From contig WBMQ01000001.1 of NCBI GenBank assembly GCA_016630905.1, positions 2,666,001 through 2,730,000 on the forward strand: DNA of 64,000 bases. Reading direction: 5' to 3'. A program made the translations under genes and the position numbers. Shown here one piece after another: positions 40,531-52,411 of the stretch. The notes under the pieces were generated by a model. That model had not been told where the DNA came from. It saw only the letters and a list, made by a program, of their open reading frames with translations, and ran no database searches. Numbering within the stretch: position 1 is the stretch's first letter; each line of letters begins with the position of its first letter. The stretch comes from Capillidium heterosporum. Taxonomy: Eukaryota; Entomophthoromycota; Entomophthoromycetes; Entomophthorales; Capillidiaceae.

Positions 40531-40947
40531 ATGGTAACAATATCTCCAACAACTTATTTTAACTTTTCTTAAAGAGTGAGAAACAAGGACGTCCTAGCCC
40601 CAAACCCGAAGGTTTTGCCGGACCTCGCCGTAACATCCGGTAATTTTTACATTCATTATTTTTTGCTTCGTTGTTATTAAGTTACAAATGAATACCGATT
40701 GACCAATTTTATATAGTCGTCGTGCCAACGTAGCTAACGAAGATAGAGCTCCTGGACCTTCTACCAGCACCATGCTAAGACTCTACTCTGATGACTCTCC
40801 CGGTTTAAAAGTGTAAGTCTTTGTTTATCTGTATCTTTTATTTAGTTTGTAAATAGTGACCCCGTTGTCGTCCTGGTATTGAGTTTGGTACTCATCGGTT
40901 CGGTGTTCGCTTTACACATCTACGGAAAACTTACCAAATCTACTTAA
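40531..40947 (+). CDS. SEC61B: Sec61 beta subunit of the ER translocon (SBH1-like)
   Basis: Tail-anchored small subunit of the Sec61 channel. Four exons, 40531-40533, 40575-40639, 40717-40812 and 40857-40947, join in frame to 84 aa, the normal length. The N-terminus is polar (SEKQGRPSPKPEGFAGPRRNIRRR), then the conserved LRLYSDDSPGLKVDP motif before the membrane, and one C-terminal transmembrane helix (VVVLVLSLVLIGSVFALHIYGK) with a very short tail. The first coding exon is the bare ATG followed by gtaaca; without removing this intron the frame stops after 13 codons. All exons are too short to appear as long open frames, so the gene is easily missed. Confidence 0.92.
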
Positions 40948-41574
40948 ACTTTAACTACGTGGAAGTTAAATACTGCACCTTGATACATATGCCTTTTTTA
41001 GCTGGGAGTTCTTATAAATCTACTCGTTGGATTCTGTCAACGTCTTTTGGCTATAAATTTGAATGGTTTGTAAGTTCTTTAGGGTTTATGTTTTTGGTTA
41101 GTTAGAGGTTCTATTTTGTAAATGTTATATTTGAAATTAACAAACTTCATATTTTCAATATTTATTTTTTATTATATATATAGTATTCTATAATTTCATG
41201 GCAGATGTATAATCCTAAGTATGTATTTTATTTCCTATTTACAAATTGTTTTATCGAATGTTATTGTTTAACGGATTACTTTATAAATTGTCAACTATAT
41301 GCTACTTTTAGGACACTGTTCAAGCTCCTAATTTAATTCAGTCCTTTGTTACTACAGCTATAGTGTTATAAGTTTATGTATATTTTTAGACAACCTGTCT
41401 AAATTTGACTTAAGCTAAGCGCATATTTAAATATGCTTATCGCTATTTTAAGCTTGATTTAAGGTGCATCTAATAAAAATATATGTGTAACCAAATTAAA
41501 CTAAGATCATAGTAAGACAAATAGGAAATCTAGTCTATAGCTGAGAATACCGATGTTTTAATTTGGCTTTTAAG
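40948..41574. other. Convergent spacer between SEC61B and ARP8
   Basis: Three-prime flanks of two convergent genes; AT-rich and without coding signal. Confidence 0.45.
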
Positions 41575-44216
41575 CTAAAAGGGCAAAGGCGCCATGAAAG
41601 TGACCTTGTCTCGTAAAGCATGAAGTCCATTTTTGCTCCAGGCATCGAAGCTGATCGTAAGTTCACTGAGTACTTCTAATTTGCTTAAGACACTGGCGCC
41701 CTTCCAGGGCAACTGTCGAGGGTCAAGCTCTCGCACCGTAGCTAACACGTCGACGTTGAAATGGGCTATACCATCGGGGTTGTTGTCGGCAACAGCCGTT
41801 ACCAGTTCATCCTTGAGCTTGTTGGCAAATCCAGGGACCACTGCTGCACCACCACCTACCACTAAAATGGTGGAGAACATGCGTTTGGCTAGCTGTTCGT
41901 TGTTGTTCGAGACACTAGCAATAGAATCGAGAATAGCTTGATGGATAGGTTTAACAGCATCTGTCAGTAGGTGACCTCTTGTCTGATCGTTGATATCAGG
42001 AAGGTTAGCCAAGGTGGCCTCCATCTCGTCGTCATAGACAACTTCCTCATCCAAGTTAGCGACGGGTTGTAAATTGGCGCTACGGATCGAAGCAGCTAAA
42101 TAAGTCCCGGCCTATCAAAGGTATTATTAAAGCGTCAAATACAGTATCTTACCACCGAGTTTTTACCCAGCATACCGTCCAACCATTGTACGACAAAGTA
42201 GTCAGCCCAGGGTGCCTTTTGATCTATGATGCGTTGCTTGTTGTCCAGGTTGACATCCATGGCTTGTGGGTTGAAGTATAGTAAAGGTGCGATCAAGCCC
42301 TCGTCATAAACCTTGATTTCATATTTCAATGAAGCATGCCCTGGTTTTGAGACTACAAACTGACTCAGCTGAAAGCCCATGTCTACTACGTTGTAAGTCA
42401 ATAGAGCGTATTTAACGGCTTCAGCAAGCCTAAACCCATGAATCGTGGTTAAATCTAATTCCGAGTATGGGAAGCTAGACTGTTGAAGCAAATCGGTCAG
42501 CAATAACGTTACATCGTCACCACCATATGGCAAGCTTATCATAGAGGCTGGTAGACATTGTCCTTCGTCGACACAAGCAATTGTAGTGACGGTCGCTCCT
42601 ATGTCGATCACGCAGGCGCTGGATAAGCCAGCTCCAAAAGTTGCTGCCACCGATTCCTGGATTAGGAACACTGAAAAGAATCCTAATGACTGAAGGATAA
42701 CGTCTACTACTTCAGAAAGGTAAATGGGGCAGTAGCGATCTGGAACCACCAGCCCAACACAATAGTTCTATACGTTAGATCATTGTAAACAAAATTAGTA
42801 CCTCAAATTGTGCTTCGGGTAGTTTGACAAGCTCGGTAATAGCATATTTCCAAATCGTCTCGAGATCGGCTCGCAGGTCCGATTTGAGCTTATAGTCGGC
42901 GAAGTTCAATGTCCCGTATTTGATGGGGTATCGTAATTCATAGCGACTTGCTGCATTATCTAACTTGACAGCCTATAAAGATAAATAATTTGTATTTAAA
43001 GCATCTTACTTGCTCGCCAACGTAATATGGTTTAATTGGGTTAGCTTTGAAATCTGGAGTCACAAAGTCGTAGCGGTAAGGGTCGTTGTGATCGTTGAGA
43101 ACTATTGGCTCGACTGTTGAGTTGAAGTTTCTAACCTGGACACCTGGGTTAGTTACCGGTTTCCTCTTTAGCTTTTGTAAGTTATCCAGAAGTTCATTTT
43201 GGGCCCATTCGATTGCCTCATCGATCTTAGCCTAAAAGTTTATTAGATTTTTAACTGATGGAAACTACCTGATGAGATTCAGTTTCAGTAGAAGCATCTG
43301 AGGATGTAAGGCTTTGATCCTGACTAAGTCTAGCGATGCAGTTGGGAATCTGATGGGGGAAAGGGTCGGTGGCAAATCCTACTCTCAAAGTCTTGGATCC
43401 AGGGTGTAGGATAATGCAGTTCCGGCTTAAGTCAGCCTCGAATTCTTGACCATCCTAAATACTTTTAGCAAAAATTAATGTAATTCTTACTGGAAGCTGG
43501 ACGTAGGGAAGGTTGTAGTTAATGGAAGTAGGATCGTATCCGATATTAGTGTCTTGCTGACCATAGCCCGAAGTCACATTCTTTGTTGAAACACTAGGGA
43601 AGATTGGAAAGCTTGTGAATTTGATAAGAGGGTTGGCATCAATTTCGGTCTTTGGTTCTGATTTATTGACAGGTATGGAGCTCGTTAGATGACTAACTTC
43701 ACGACGAGGCTGGGTTGGTTCAGGATATTTACCAAAGCCAGCTGGGTTTACTCTAATAGGAGGCCCTACAATTTGACGCATACCATTTCGGTAGTCAGGC
43801 AATGGGTATGGGGCATTGGTATAACGATCTCTGCTAATAACTGGGGGTCCATATGGATGTGCTGCTTGGCTAATTCCAACACCATTACTAGTTCTGATAA
43901 GATAGGGGTTGGTTCGGCTATGAGATGGGAATGACTGTGCTATTGAATCGTAAGTTCGTCTTGGATCTCGCAATTGAATAGGCGGTTGGGGGTAGCCATG
44001 TATTGGATGGAGATTGTTAGTTGAAGCACCGACTGGGGGGTAATAGGCTCGACGATATCCACCAGAACTTAGGTCGACTGTTCTTTGATCGGCTGAATCA
44101 GCACGGTAAGGCTGGCTTGAGTAACTAGGTTGGCGGTTGTGATTGATGCTTTCAGGATGAGTCTGATCGCTGTTTTGTGGATTGGAATTTGGCTCGTCTT
44201 GATAATACCTCTCCAT
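41575..44216 (-). CDS. ARP8: Actin-related protein 8 (INO80 chromatin remodeller subunit)
   Basis: Nuclear actin-related protein that in INO80 forms the Arp8-Arp4-actin module binding linker DNA. Six exons (43491-44216, 43269-43454, 43010-43231, 42802-42972, 42153-42767, 41575-42111) each keep frame and join to 818 aa. The first 230 residues are a low-complexity Pro/Tyr/Ser/Asn/Arg-rich extension. The actin fold starts at ILHPGSKTLRVGFATDPFPHQIPNCIAR, typical of Arp8. Other signatures are VVPDRYCPIYLSEVVDVIL, the FFSVFLIQESVAATFGAGLSSACVIDIGA phosphate-2 region, and VVGGGAAVVPGFANKLKDEL. The PWKGASVLSKLE segment is the usual Arp8 form of the actin WIGGSILASL motif. Complete and confident. Confidence 0.92.
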
Positions 44217-44820
44217 GCTAAACTAAATGAGATGTCTATCTCCTAGAATTGATTTTGATCCTTGGATTTACCCAATGACGTCAAATCAATTATCTAAGTT
44301 CAACTAAAAGGTTTATTATAAAAGCACACGAGTAAAAGATTTATACTTTGGCTAATACGGCTATATACATTATTCTTAGATATAACTAACTTCTAATTTC
44401 TTCCTAAGTAAAATCACCATTCATTTTACTAAGGCTATATTCTGAAAATAGGTAACTTTCAAAGTAAAAATTCTAATCTGTCAAATTCATTTATGAAATT
44501 TAATAAATGTGCCATTGAAATTTAGAATCGAGATTTCAGTCAGATAATACATAAGTATCTTATCAAGGAATATATCAAAACTTAAAATATCAAGGATAAT
44601 TTTTCGGTATATGCATCATCATATGTAAAATTATATCAGTAAATAGCAGTGAAGCCTTTATGATTAATGTTCATGTATAGCTTCCTCAAGCAAAATGTGC
44701 CTTAGAATAGTGCCAACTTCAAGCTTAAAATTTTTGAAATTCGCACTTCAAAGTTCTTTTACTTCCAGCTATTCTCAAGTATAATCAAATTTTTGTTTTC
44801 GAAGTTCACATACATAAAAG

Positions 44821-47093
44821 ATGGGCAAAAAGAACGGCAGCAAAAGTACCAACAAGAAGGTGGGTGACCAAGCACCCAAACAAGTTATTCAAGATGAAAG
44901 ATTTTCAAAAGTGCATAATGATCCTAGATTTGTCAGGCCAAGCAAGATAAAAAATAAAGTTAAAGTAGATGACCGATTTAAATCCATTTTAAATGGAGAC
45001 ATGGACTTCCAAACTACTGGTAATATTTTATTTATTGGATTGAATTAACATGTATTAGCCAAAGTAGATAAGTATGGAAGAAAGCAAGCTAGCACTGCCA
45101 AAGAAGATTTAAGTAGGTTTTATGACATTGAAAAGGATGAGGAGGATAAGAGTGAAAGCTCGGATGAGGAGGAAAGTGGAGAAGAGGAGGAAGGGGAGCT
45201 TGATGAATATGATAGGATTATGGCTCAATCTAGAGGCGAACTTTTGATAGGAAGTGAGTCTGAAGATGACTCGACTGAAGAGGAATACGATTTGGAGCAA
45301 GATTATAAGATGGTCGACGAAACGGTACTATTTAAACTTTATCTATATGCTAATAAACATTTAGATTCCTAGAGGTGATGAGACTCGTAGGTTTGCCTGC
45401 ATGAATATGGATTGGGATAATATTAAGGTAAATATCACTTTTATCAAGCTCCATTATTCAAGATTACGAACTAGGCCAAAGATTTGTTTAAAGTCTTCAA
45501 TTCTTTCAAGCCAGAGCAAGGGTCTATTATTTCCGTTGCTATATATCCTTCACAATTTGGAAAGGAGCAGATGGAAAGGGTAATCGTTTGATGTTATTTA
45601 CAGTTATCTCATTTATAATATATTAGGAACAAATTGAAGGTCCTCCTAAAGAAATTTTCGATAAAGAAGAAGATAATGAAGATTTGGTTCACAACGATGA
45701 TGGAGAAGAATTTAACCAAGAGAAGCTTAAGCAGTACCAGTTGGAAAGATTAAAGTAAAGCCACCTTTTAGTAAATACTCACAGGCAAATTATAGGTACT
45801 ACTATGCAGTTGTAGAATGTGATACCGTTCAGACAGCCAAGTACCTTTACGATCAATGTGATGAGAACGAGTATGAAAGTTCAGCCAATTTCTTTGATTT
45901 GAGGTTTATACCTGATGAAATGAGCTTCGATGAAGAACCTAGGTACAATTAATTACATTGAATAGCTAACAAAATTTTATAAGAGATATAGCAACTGAGG
46001 AGCCAATAAATTACAAGGCAGCTTTGTTCACTACAAACGTAAACTATAAAGCCACGCTTTTCTAATCCTATTTTTAGGCACTCACAAACTCCAGAGTCGA
46101 ACTGACATGGGACAACGACGACCCAGAACGTATTCAGCTCATCACTGATGCGTTCACCAAGAAAGATTTAGACAACATGAATTTTGACGCGTTCCTTGCC
46201 TCAGCTTCTGAAGACGAAGTGGATCCCGAATCAGCCCGAGCCAAATATCTAAATCTAATCAAAGAATCCAAGGCTGAGCAAGAAGGTAGTGAAGGCGATG
46301 AGGATATGGAGATCAAATTTACGGCTGGTCTTTCGGAGCGAAACTTCCAGTTCCCAGACGATGATGAAGTTGAAGATACTACTGAGCACACCAGTAATGC
46401 CAAGAAAGATGTAGGCAAATTTTTATTAATTGAGCTGATGAATGTTATAGGAAACCTCGGTTGAAAAGTACCTTCGCAAGCAACGTGAGAAAGCTGGCCG
46501 CCAAGAAAGAGGTAAAGGCCCAGAAGAAGATAGCTGCTGAAGCTGCTGAGCCCCAAAACAAGCAGCAGGCCAAGAAACAAGCCAACCAACAGAAGGCCGA
46601 GCTTGAGTTGTTGATGATGGGTGAGGAGGAGGACAAGCACTTCGACATGGACGCTATTATTAAGTCAGAGAAGAAAGGGAGGAAACGTAACAAGCGTAAG
46701 CAGGTCAAGGAGGACGTCCAAGAGGACTTTGAGATCAACGTTTCTGACCCTCGATTCCAAGCCATTCACGAGTCCGGGAACTTTGCCATCGATCCTACTC
46801 ATCCTCAGTAACCTTTTAATATCTCTTCACCTATTTACTTTTATTTTAGATATAAGAAGACCAAATCGATGCAAAAACTATTGGAGGCTCGTCATGAAAA
46901 TGCAAATAAGGCTGCAAAAGAAGTATTTTTGAGTAGTTGTAAATATATTTATTATTTTAGGTGGAGCCGGTTAACAATGAGAGTCAAAAGTTGCAGCAGC
47001 TGGTCAACTCGGTAATTATAGGAAACGTTTTTTTCACTTACCTTTTGTTCTTAGGTCAAGAGACAAACCAAAAAATTCAACTCCAAGAAATGA
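44821..47093 (+). CDS. ESF1: ESF1, pre-rRNA processing protein (one apparent +1 frame change)
   Basis: Nucleolar protein of the small-subunit processome needed for 18S rRNA maturation. About twelve exons from the ATG at 44821 (MGKKNGSK) to the TGA at 47091-47093. Signs: QDERFSKVHNDPRFVRPSKI at the start, acidic blocks, the NMDWDNIKAKDLFKVFNSFKP RRM-like region, EQMEREQIEGPPKEIF, the KYYYAVVECDTVQTAKYLYDQCDENEYE segment, RFIPDEMSF, and the C-terminal NUC153-type DPRFQAIHESGNFAIDPTHPQYKKTKSM. From 46451 the frame reads VEKYLRKQREK, as expected, but by 46500 the correct continuation (AAKKEVKAQKKIAAE..., ELLMMGEEEDKHF) is in the next frame: one base is extra around 46485-46495. A 49-nt intron with a weak gtgaga donor is a less likely explanation. 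The rest reads normally. Confidence 0.85.
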
Positions 47094-47487
47094 TGCTCGG
47101 GTTTCTAATCATATAATACATATAGATGTGATGATACTTAATTTCGATTTGTTTCTTTACGATTGTAATATTTCATGCATTTTGTATACATTTAAAACTA
47201 TGAACTTGAATATTACGCTAATCTATCGTTATGTAAAAAAGTAAGTCTATAGGATACTCAAGTACACATTGAAATCATTGTTATATAAGTTTTTCAATAC
47301 AATAGCTTATTGTTAAAATGTTAGTGATGTAATACAAAAAGCATCGTCTATTTTGTAGAATATATTTTAAGCCTTTGAAATTAGATGTCAAAAGTACCCT
47401 CATTGACTATCTTTTGAAGGTGGATTTAATAGACTATATGACAGAGTCAAATTACATTATAGTAGACCAAATAATAAAACATACAAT

Positions 47488-49017
47488 TTAAAACCGCATC
47501 CAACTCATCTTTTCAATGACGGTGTGATCCTGCAGCATATTAGATAGCTTTGAAAAGTGCAGGCACATGGCAAGCAAGCCACAGTACTGTTCTAAATTGA
47601 AGAAAGATTTGATATCGAAGTCGGCTTGGTTTTCAAGCTTGAGGTCGAAGTTTTGAACCAGGCTATCCTTCCAAAGGCCGGGGTTGAACTAGATGTATAA
47701 GTTTACTACAAGTGCCAGCATATAGTATTTACCACTATGGAGTAGGTGATGAAGGTGCACTGATCAGGCAAAGTTTGTATTATCCTATGTTGGATTGGAA
47801 AGTTTAATCGATATTTGCTGGCTTTGGTAAGTTTGATACAATAATTGTTGTAGTCAAACTGGTGCTTGGCCTTTATTATGATCATTTGAATGACAAAACC
47901 TTTCATGTTGAAGTACATCAGCTGGCTATTGCTGTAAAAGTTAACTATGTTGGAAAGAAAGCCACATATTTCCAAATCTTCGTAGTCCAGCAGCTTTGCC
48001 TTTTCTAGCACCAGTTGGAAGCCCAAGTCCTTAGGCAGAATAAGTCAAAGTTCTGTTGATAAATGTTTACTTTGAAGAGTCCGCCATCTGAAAGTTGAGT
48101 TTCACGGTCGTAGTTGCATTAACATATACATGGTAGAAACCAATCTTACTCAATACGATGAGCTAAATCTGAAACCTGATGTCCAAATCGTATCGAACTC
48201 GTTTGCAGTAGAGCACACACTCTCGAAATAGGGAGTCTTGGTACTCTAACCCATTATCGCGAAAGTAGTCGAATAGTAGAAGGAACTGGGAAGAATGTTC
48301 GAGCACATTTCGAAGATGTGAGTAGTAGTAGGCACACTAAAGTTACTTTCGAAACAGGTAGGTTTTGAAGTAGGGATGGGGTAAGATTTTTTATGGACTA
48401 TGTTGATGAGAATATAGATTAGATAAAAGTTTTCGACAGCACAAAGTTACTTGAAGCGAAATTTTAGACTAAGTGAGCCACTGTGGAAGTGGCAGCTTTT
48501 CAAGGTTTCGTTGGGCTTTTTGTAGATCTGTACACAGCCTTCATGGAATCTAGAGTTAAAATATACTGAGTTTACCCAGGTTATGACTGAATTTCGAATC
48601 ACTAAAACCTTCTATAAAGTAGACGGAATTGATATTCATAAACGGCAGTCGAATTCTTTGTTTACAGGATGGAGCTTAACTTTATTTAGCCGTTTCTCAA
48701 CTGAACAGTGGTCGACTTGAGTTGATTCTTCAGTCCCTGATTTTGATTTTAAACTAAAATACACTAAAAGTATATAAAGTAGCCATTGTTTGGCATATCA
48801 AATTATATATCTTCGTATAAATACTTTCAGTATTCTCCTTGCACCCATAAAATTTTATATAATATTTAAAGCTAACCTTAGTTTGAGCGTTGTACCCTAA
48901 AACATCTCGAGTTTTAATCTTATATTGTTGAGTAACTTGGAATGAATGTAAGACTTTTTGATATTGAAATCTTTTTGGGGTACTTTTTCTATGCTTCGCA
49001 TTTCGGTTTAACTTCAT
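47488..49017 (-). CDS. Unrecognised multi-exon gene
   Basis: I do not recognise the family. The ATG at 49017 opens a basic N-terminus (MKLNRNAKHRKSTPKRFQYQ...). Probable further segments contain YEYQFRLLYRRFHEGCVQIYKK, HSSQFLLLFDYFRDNGLEYQ, and the longest one at 47706-48026 (GFQLVLEKAKLLDYEDLEIC ... TKASKYRLNFPIQHRIIQTL). A final exon ends KMSWMRF at the TAA at 47488. The pieces are hydrophobic, helical and coding-like, but the exon joins between about 48290 and 48500 are not settled, and one donor (gtttt) is weak. It is convergent with ESF1, about 400 bases away. The exon structure given is provisional. Confidence 0.5.
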
Positions 49018-51456
49018 CAGCTTTCTAAAATATTAAATAAATATAATTTTACAAAACATACAACTACTCTAATCAGCAATCCAACCCTGTCATGTAAAGA
49101 GGCTTTAATCCTAAATGCATTTGTCCTTCTCCATGCTTCTATAATCTAAATTCACAAAGTTATACAATAAAATAGTCGTCAGGAGAATCATCATGTCTAG
49201 CTAATCGATCTCTGTTCCTTTCTTGATTTCATAAATGTTGATATTGGTATTGCATTGCTCTCTAATAAAACTAAACACTCAGTTCAAATTGCCAAGTTGT
49301 ATTTTGAGTTTGACAAAACTGTCATCTATAGAAATTAAGCAAATGGTGATATGAACAGTAATTTCTTGCATATCAATTCGCCAGCACTATTGTAAGCTCT
49401 TTTGGGAAAATCTCCAAGTAACCTTTAAATTAAACATATAAATATGATTGCTCAGTAAAATAGTCAGCCTGATAAATGTACTGTGGTAGTAAAATGCTAA
49501 AGGATTACACTTTCGAATTCATTTGTATCAAAGCTTTATGGAATCACATAACATTTATAATTTTCAACTCCTCACTATATTTTACTGTGCTAGGTTTCAG
49601 CCTGGGACCACAAGAATCTTAAAGTACGTATTTTATAAGTATATGTATCGCTAGTTCCAGTTTCTTAAAAGGCTGAGATCTAACATCTCCTAAAGCACCA
49701 TTATTCTTCCAGGCAACTTTAGAAATATAGCTTCAATATTAGCCTTTTCAGCTAATGGTTAGTAGTAATGGATAAATTTTATTAGTGCCACTATCTGTCC
49801 TGAGATGATCGCGTTTGACCATGAAATGATTTAGATGAGAAGTTTGCAGATCTGCACCTTGAAAAGTAACAAGGTGGGCCTTGTGGAATAGTAATCCAGC
49901 CTCCTACTAAGTCTCTAGTTGTTCCAACAAAGGTATATGCTCCATCGAGGAAAGAATACGTTGTGTTGTTCTCTGTATAAGTACGTTGAACCATTATAAA
50001 TTGGTTCTGAAACTACTGTTCTAGACCATAGAGTAGATCACCTCCTCACATGCACAATAGTAACTTTATACCACCCACTATAGTTAAATCCTCGGGCCTA
50101 CTATTCAAATAAATAGTTTTAACTTTGTTAATTTTGGTGCTAGGCACCACTGCTACGCAGGTCCACTAAACTTAAGGGTATTATAACTGTATTAGTCGCC
50201 GGGAAGGATGTATATTAAAGCGGGTTTAACTTGGATAAGTAAAGTTTGAAATTGGATATAAAGCTAAGCTTAATATCCCACTTATTAGGAAGGGCTTATC
50301 ATACTAAAAGTTAATGAACGACAAGTCTAAATAAATACATTACTTATTGGGAAAGTCAAGTCAAGCTCTTGGAGATGCATCCCCAGCTATTTAGGGATGG
50401 GAAGCTCACTAGCATACTATAACTCCCACTACGATTAATTTTATACCTTTCTTGAAATGGTGAATTTAGCCAGATGTACAAGTAATGAGGACGCCAATTA
50501 ACCTAACTTCTTATCACTTAAAATGAAATTTTTTTAATCCATTTAACCTAAAGTAGCAAGAATTTATAAACCTAAATATAATACCGGATAATAGATGCCG
50601 ACCTTTGGGCTTTACTGCAGTAGATTAGCAACGATATGGGCAGCTAGCTTGCAAACAGACTAGCAGCTTCAAGCCTCTGTTTTACAGGCACCTATATCTT
50701 CAAAGTGCCCATTTCCCTTTAGGTATATGCATACGTAACACCAAGGAAACCAACTTCACTACTCCTATTCACTATTTTGCCAAAGCTATTGCCTTTTCTA
50801 TACAATTCTACCGGCATCTATAGCCCCAATCCTAGGTCACACTTTTTCCCAACATTTAGGCAGAATTATTTGAAATACAAGATATTCAAAGCTTGCCAAT
50901 ACTGGTAATTTTACGATAATCCATCTCGCCAAAGAGTTCCACCTGCCGAATTTAACCGGTATACGCTTAAAATTGGACTTGTCTTCCCAAATAGTTTCTA
51001 AATTTAAAAGAAACCTAATCAAAGTTTGCAAAATTTACCCTAAACCTAAATACGCATTTTCCGAAAACTGGTTATTTTACATGCCAATGCTGACTATTGA
51101 AGTTGCTATAGAACCAGTTCTAAATTAAAATTGAATTAGTAACTGCATCTTTAATTCAAAGTACCTGAACCTTCTTTGGGTAGCTGTGTAGCACCTGGTA
51201 GTCTTGAATTACTAATGATGTTAGTGGCTCATATGGATGCATGGATAACTAGATGTGAAAGAACAGAGTTTATTAATTCTTTATTTTGAACAATGGGCAT
51301 TGTTCGTTCAGAGGCACGTCATTACGTCTTAGATCAAGTTAACGAGGTACCATCGCTAGGAAGTACTGAAATCGCTTAGGCTCACTGGCACTTTATCTCG
51401 TCACTATAATACAGAGTGCCGGCAGCATACTTCCTCACCATCTTCACAATATCACA
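49018..51456. other. Gene-poor interval
   Basis: One small ATG frame on the minus strand (49791-49994, 67 codons, MVQRTYTENNTTYSF...) has a protein-like composition (Gly, Trp, Cys, aromatic residues) but resembles nothing I can name and has no visible flanking exons; it might be a relic or a tiny gene. A minus frame at 50837-51031 is likewise unsupported. Otherwise AT-rich and featureless. Confidence 0.35.
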
Positions 51457-52411
51457 TCAGTCTATAATGTTGTATGGGAACTTCTTGGTATGCTTTGTCA
51501 CTACCGGGGTTGCTTCTCCCTTAAAATCCTTGCCTAGAGGGTTGGGCTCGAACGTTGGAGAACTGCTATCCTTGCTGTCGCTGTTCTTGGAAGTTGAAGT
51601 TGAGGTCGAGGTTGAAACATCAGAGGCCTTGGACACCATGGAAACGGTTGAATCGTTATCATTGAATATGATAAACTTCTGGTTGGTATACTCGATGACT
51701 TCGGAAATTGAGTCAGTAGCTTGATTGACAATCCTGGGCTTTTTGATCTTTTCACTCGAACTGTGCACCAGGGAATGGTTCTTGCAGTATTCTTTAATAA
51801 AGTTCTGACTGTTGGAAAAGAGCTCAACGTCGCTATCGATTCCCGATTCCTCGTCCAAGTTGTTAAATACCTCTGCAATGTCGTTTAGTTGGGGGAAAGG
51901 CTCTAAATTACCGCTACCTTGTTGGTCGGGGGCATCCTCCTCATCGGTACCAGCGAATCCACCTTCTCCCTTGAACTGGATGAACTGACCCTTCCTACGA
52001 TAAGACTTGGGCTTCTTCCGCCTTATCTGGAACAGTATATCGGGCCGCTCCTTCAGGAAGCTGATGTGCCAGAACCTACACCAGACGTCAGAATCTTTCT
52101 CCCGGTAGTTCCAGCCTAAGGGCGTGCGTTTGAAGTCGTACAGCTAAAGGTTAGTTATATTTGGTGGTGAAATTACGTTTAACTGACGAGTAAAGGATCC
52201 GAAGTTGGAGTTCTTGAAGTAATTAGGCAGATATTCGGACTCGAACTTGTGGACGTTATGGATGGTGAAGCTGGTCCCTTCCTTGGACCAGGAAATTATG
52301 GTCTTGTTCCTGTCATCGCTGGCTAAACTGAATTTTGGGTTAAAAGTAGGGAAATCAAATCTATTACTTGTATAAAGTCTGCACAAACTCAGAGACCCGT
52401 CTACTCTTCAT
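51457..52411 (-). CDS. HSF-type DNA-binding domain protein, copy 2
   Basis: Three exons (52368-52411, 52177-52327, 51457-52143) join to 293 aa. The HSF winged-helix domain fills residues about 8-115: VSEFVQTLYNLA, IISWSKEGTSFTIHN, NFGSFTRQLNLYDFKRTPLGW, FWHISFLKERPDILFQIRRKKPKS. The second exon is 151 nt, exactly as in copy 1 at 14526-15323, and both introns fall at the same codon positions and phases, so the two genes share ancestry. After the domain come a basic patch (RRKKPKSYRRK), acidic segments, and a Ser/Thr-rich run around 51580-51610 encoded by a (gtt/gaa)-like triplet repeat. No heptad trimerisation region is evident. A role in stress or developmental regulation is only a guess. Confidence 0.87.

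Noticed and set aside
48600-48700. A frameshift in the unrecognised minus-strand gene
   Set aside because: A longer first intron ending at aaacaaag restores the frame (ACT AAG | AAT TCG ACT), so no frame change is needed there.
51416-52119. Plus-strand frames with Val/Glu- and Leu-rich translations
   Set aside because: Antisense shadows of HSF copy 2.
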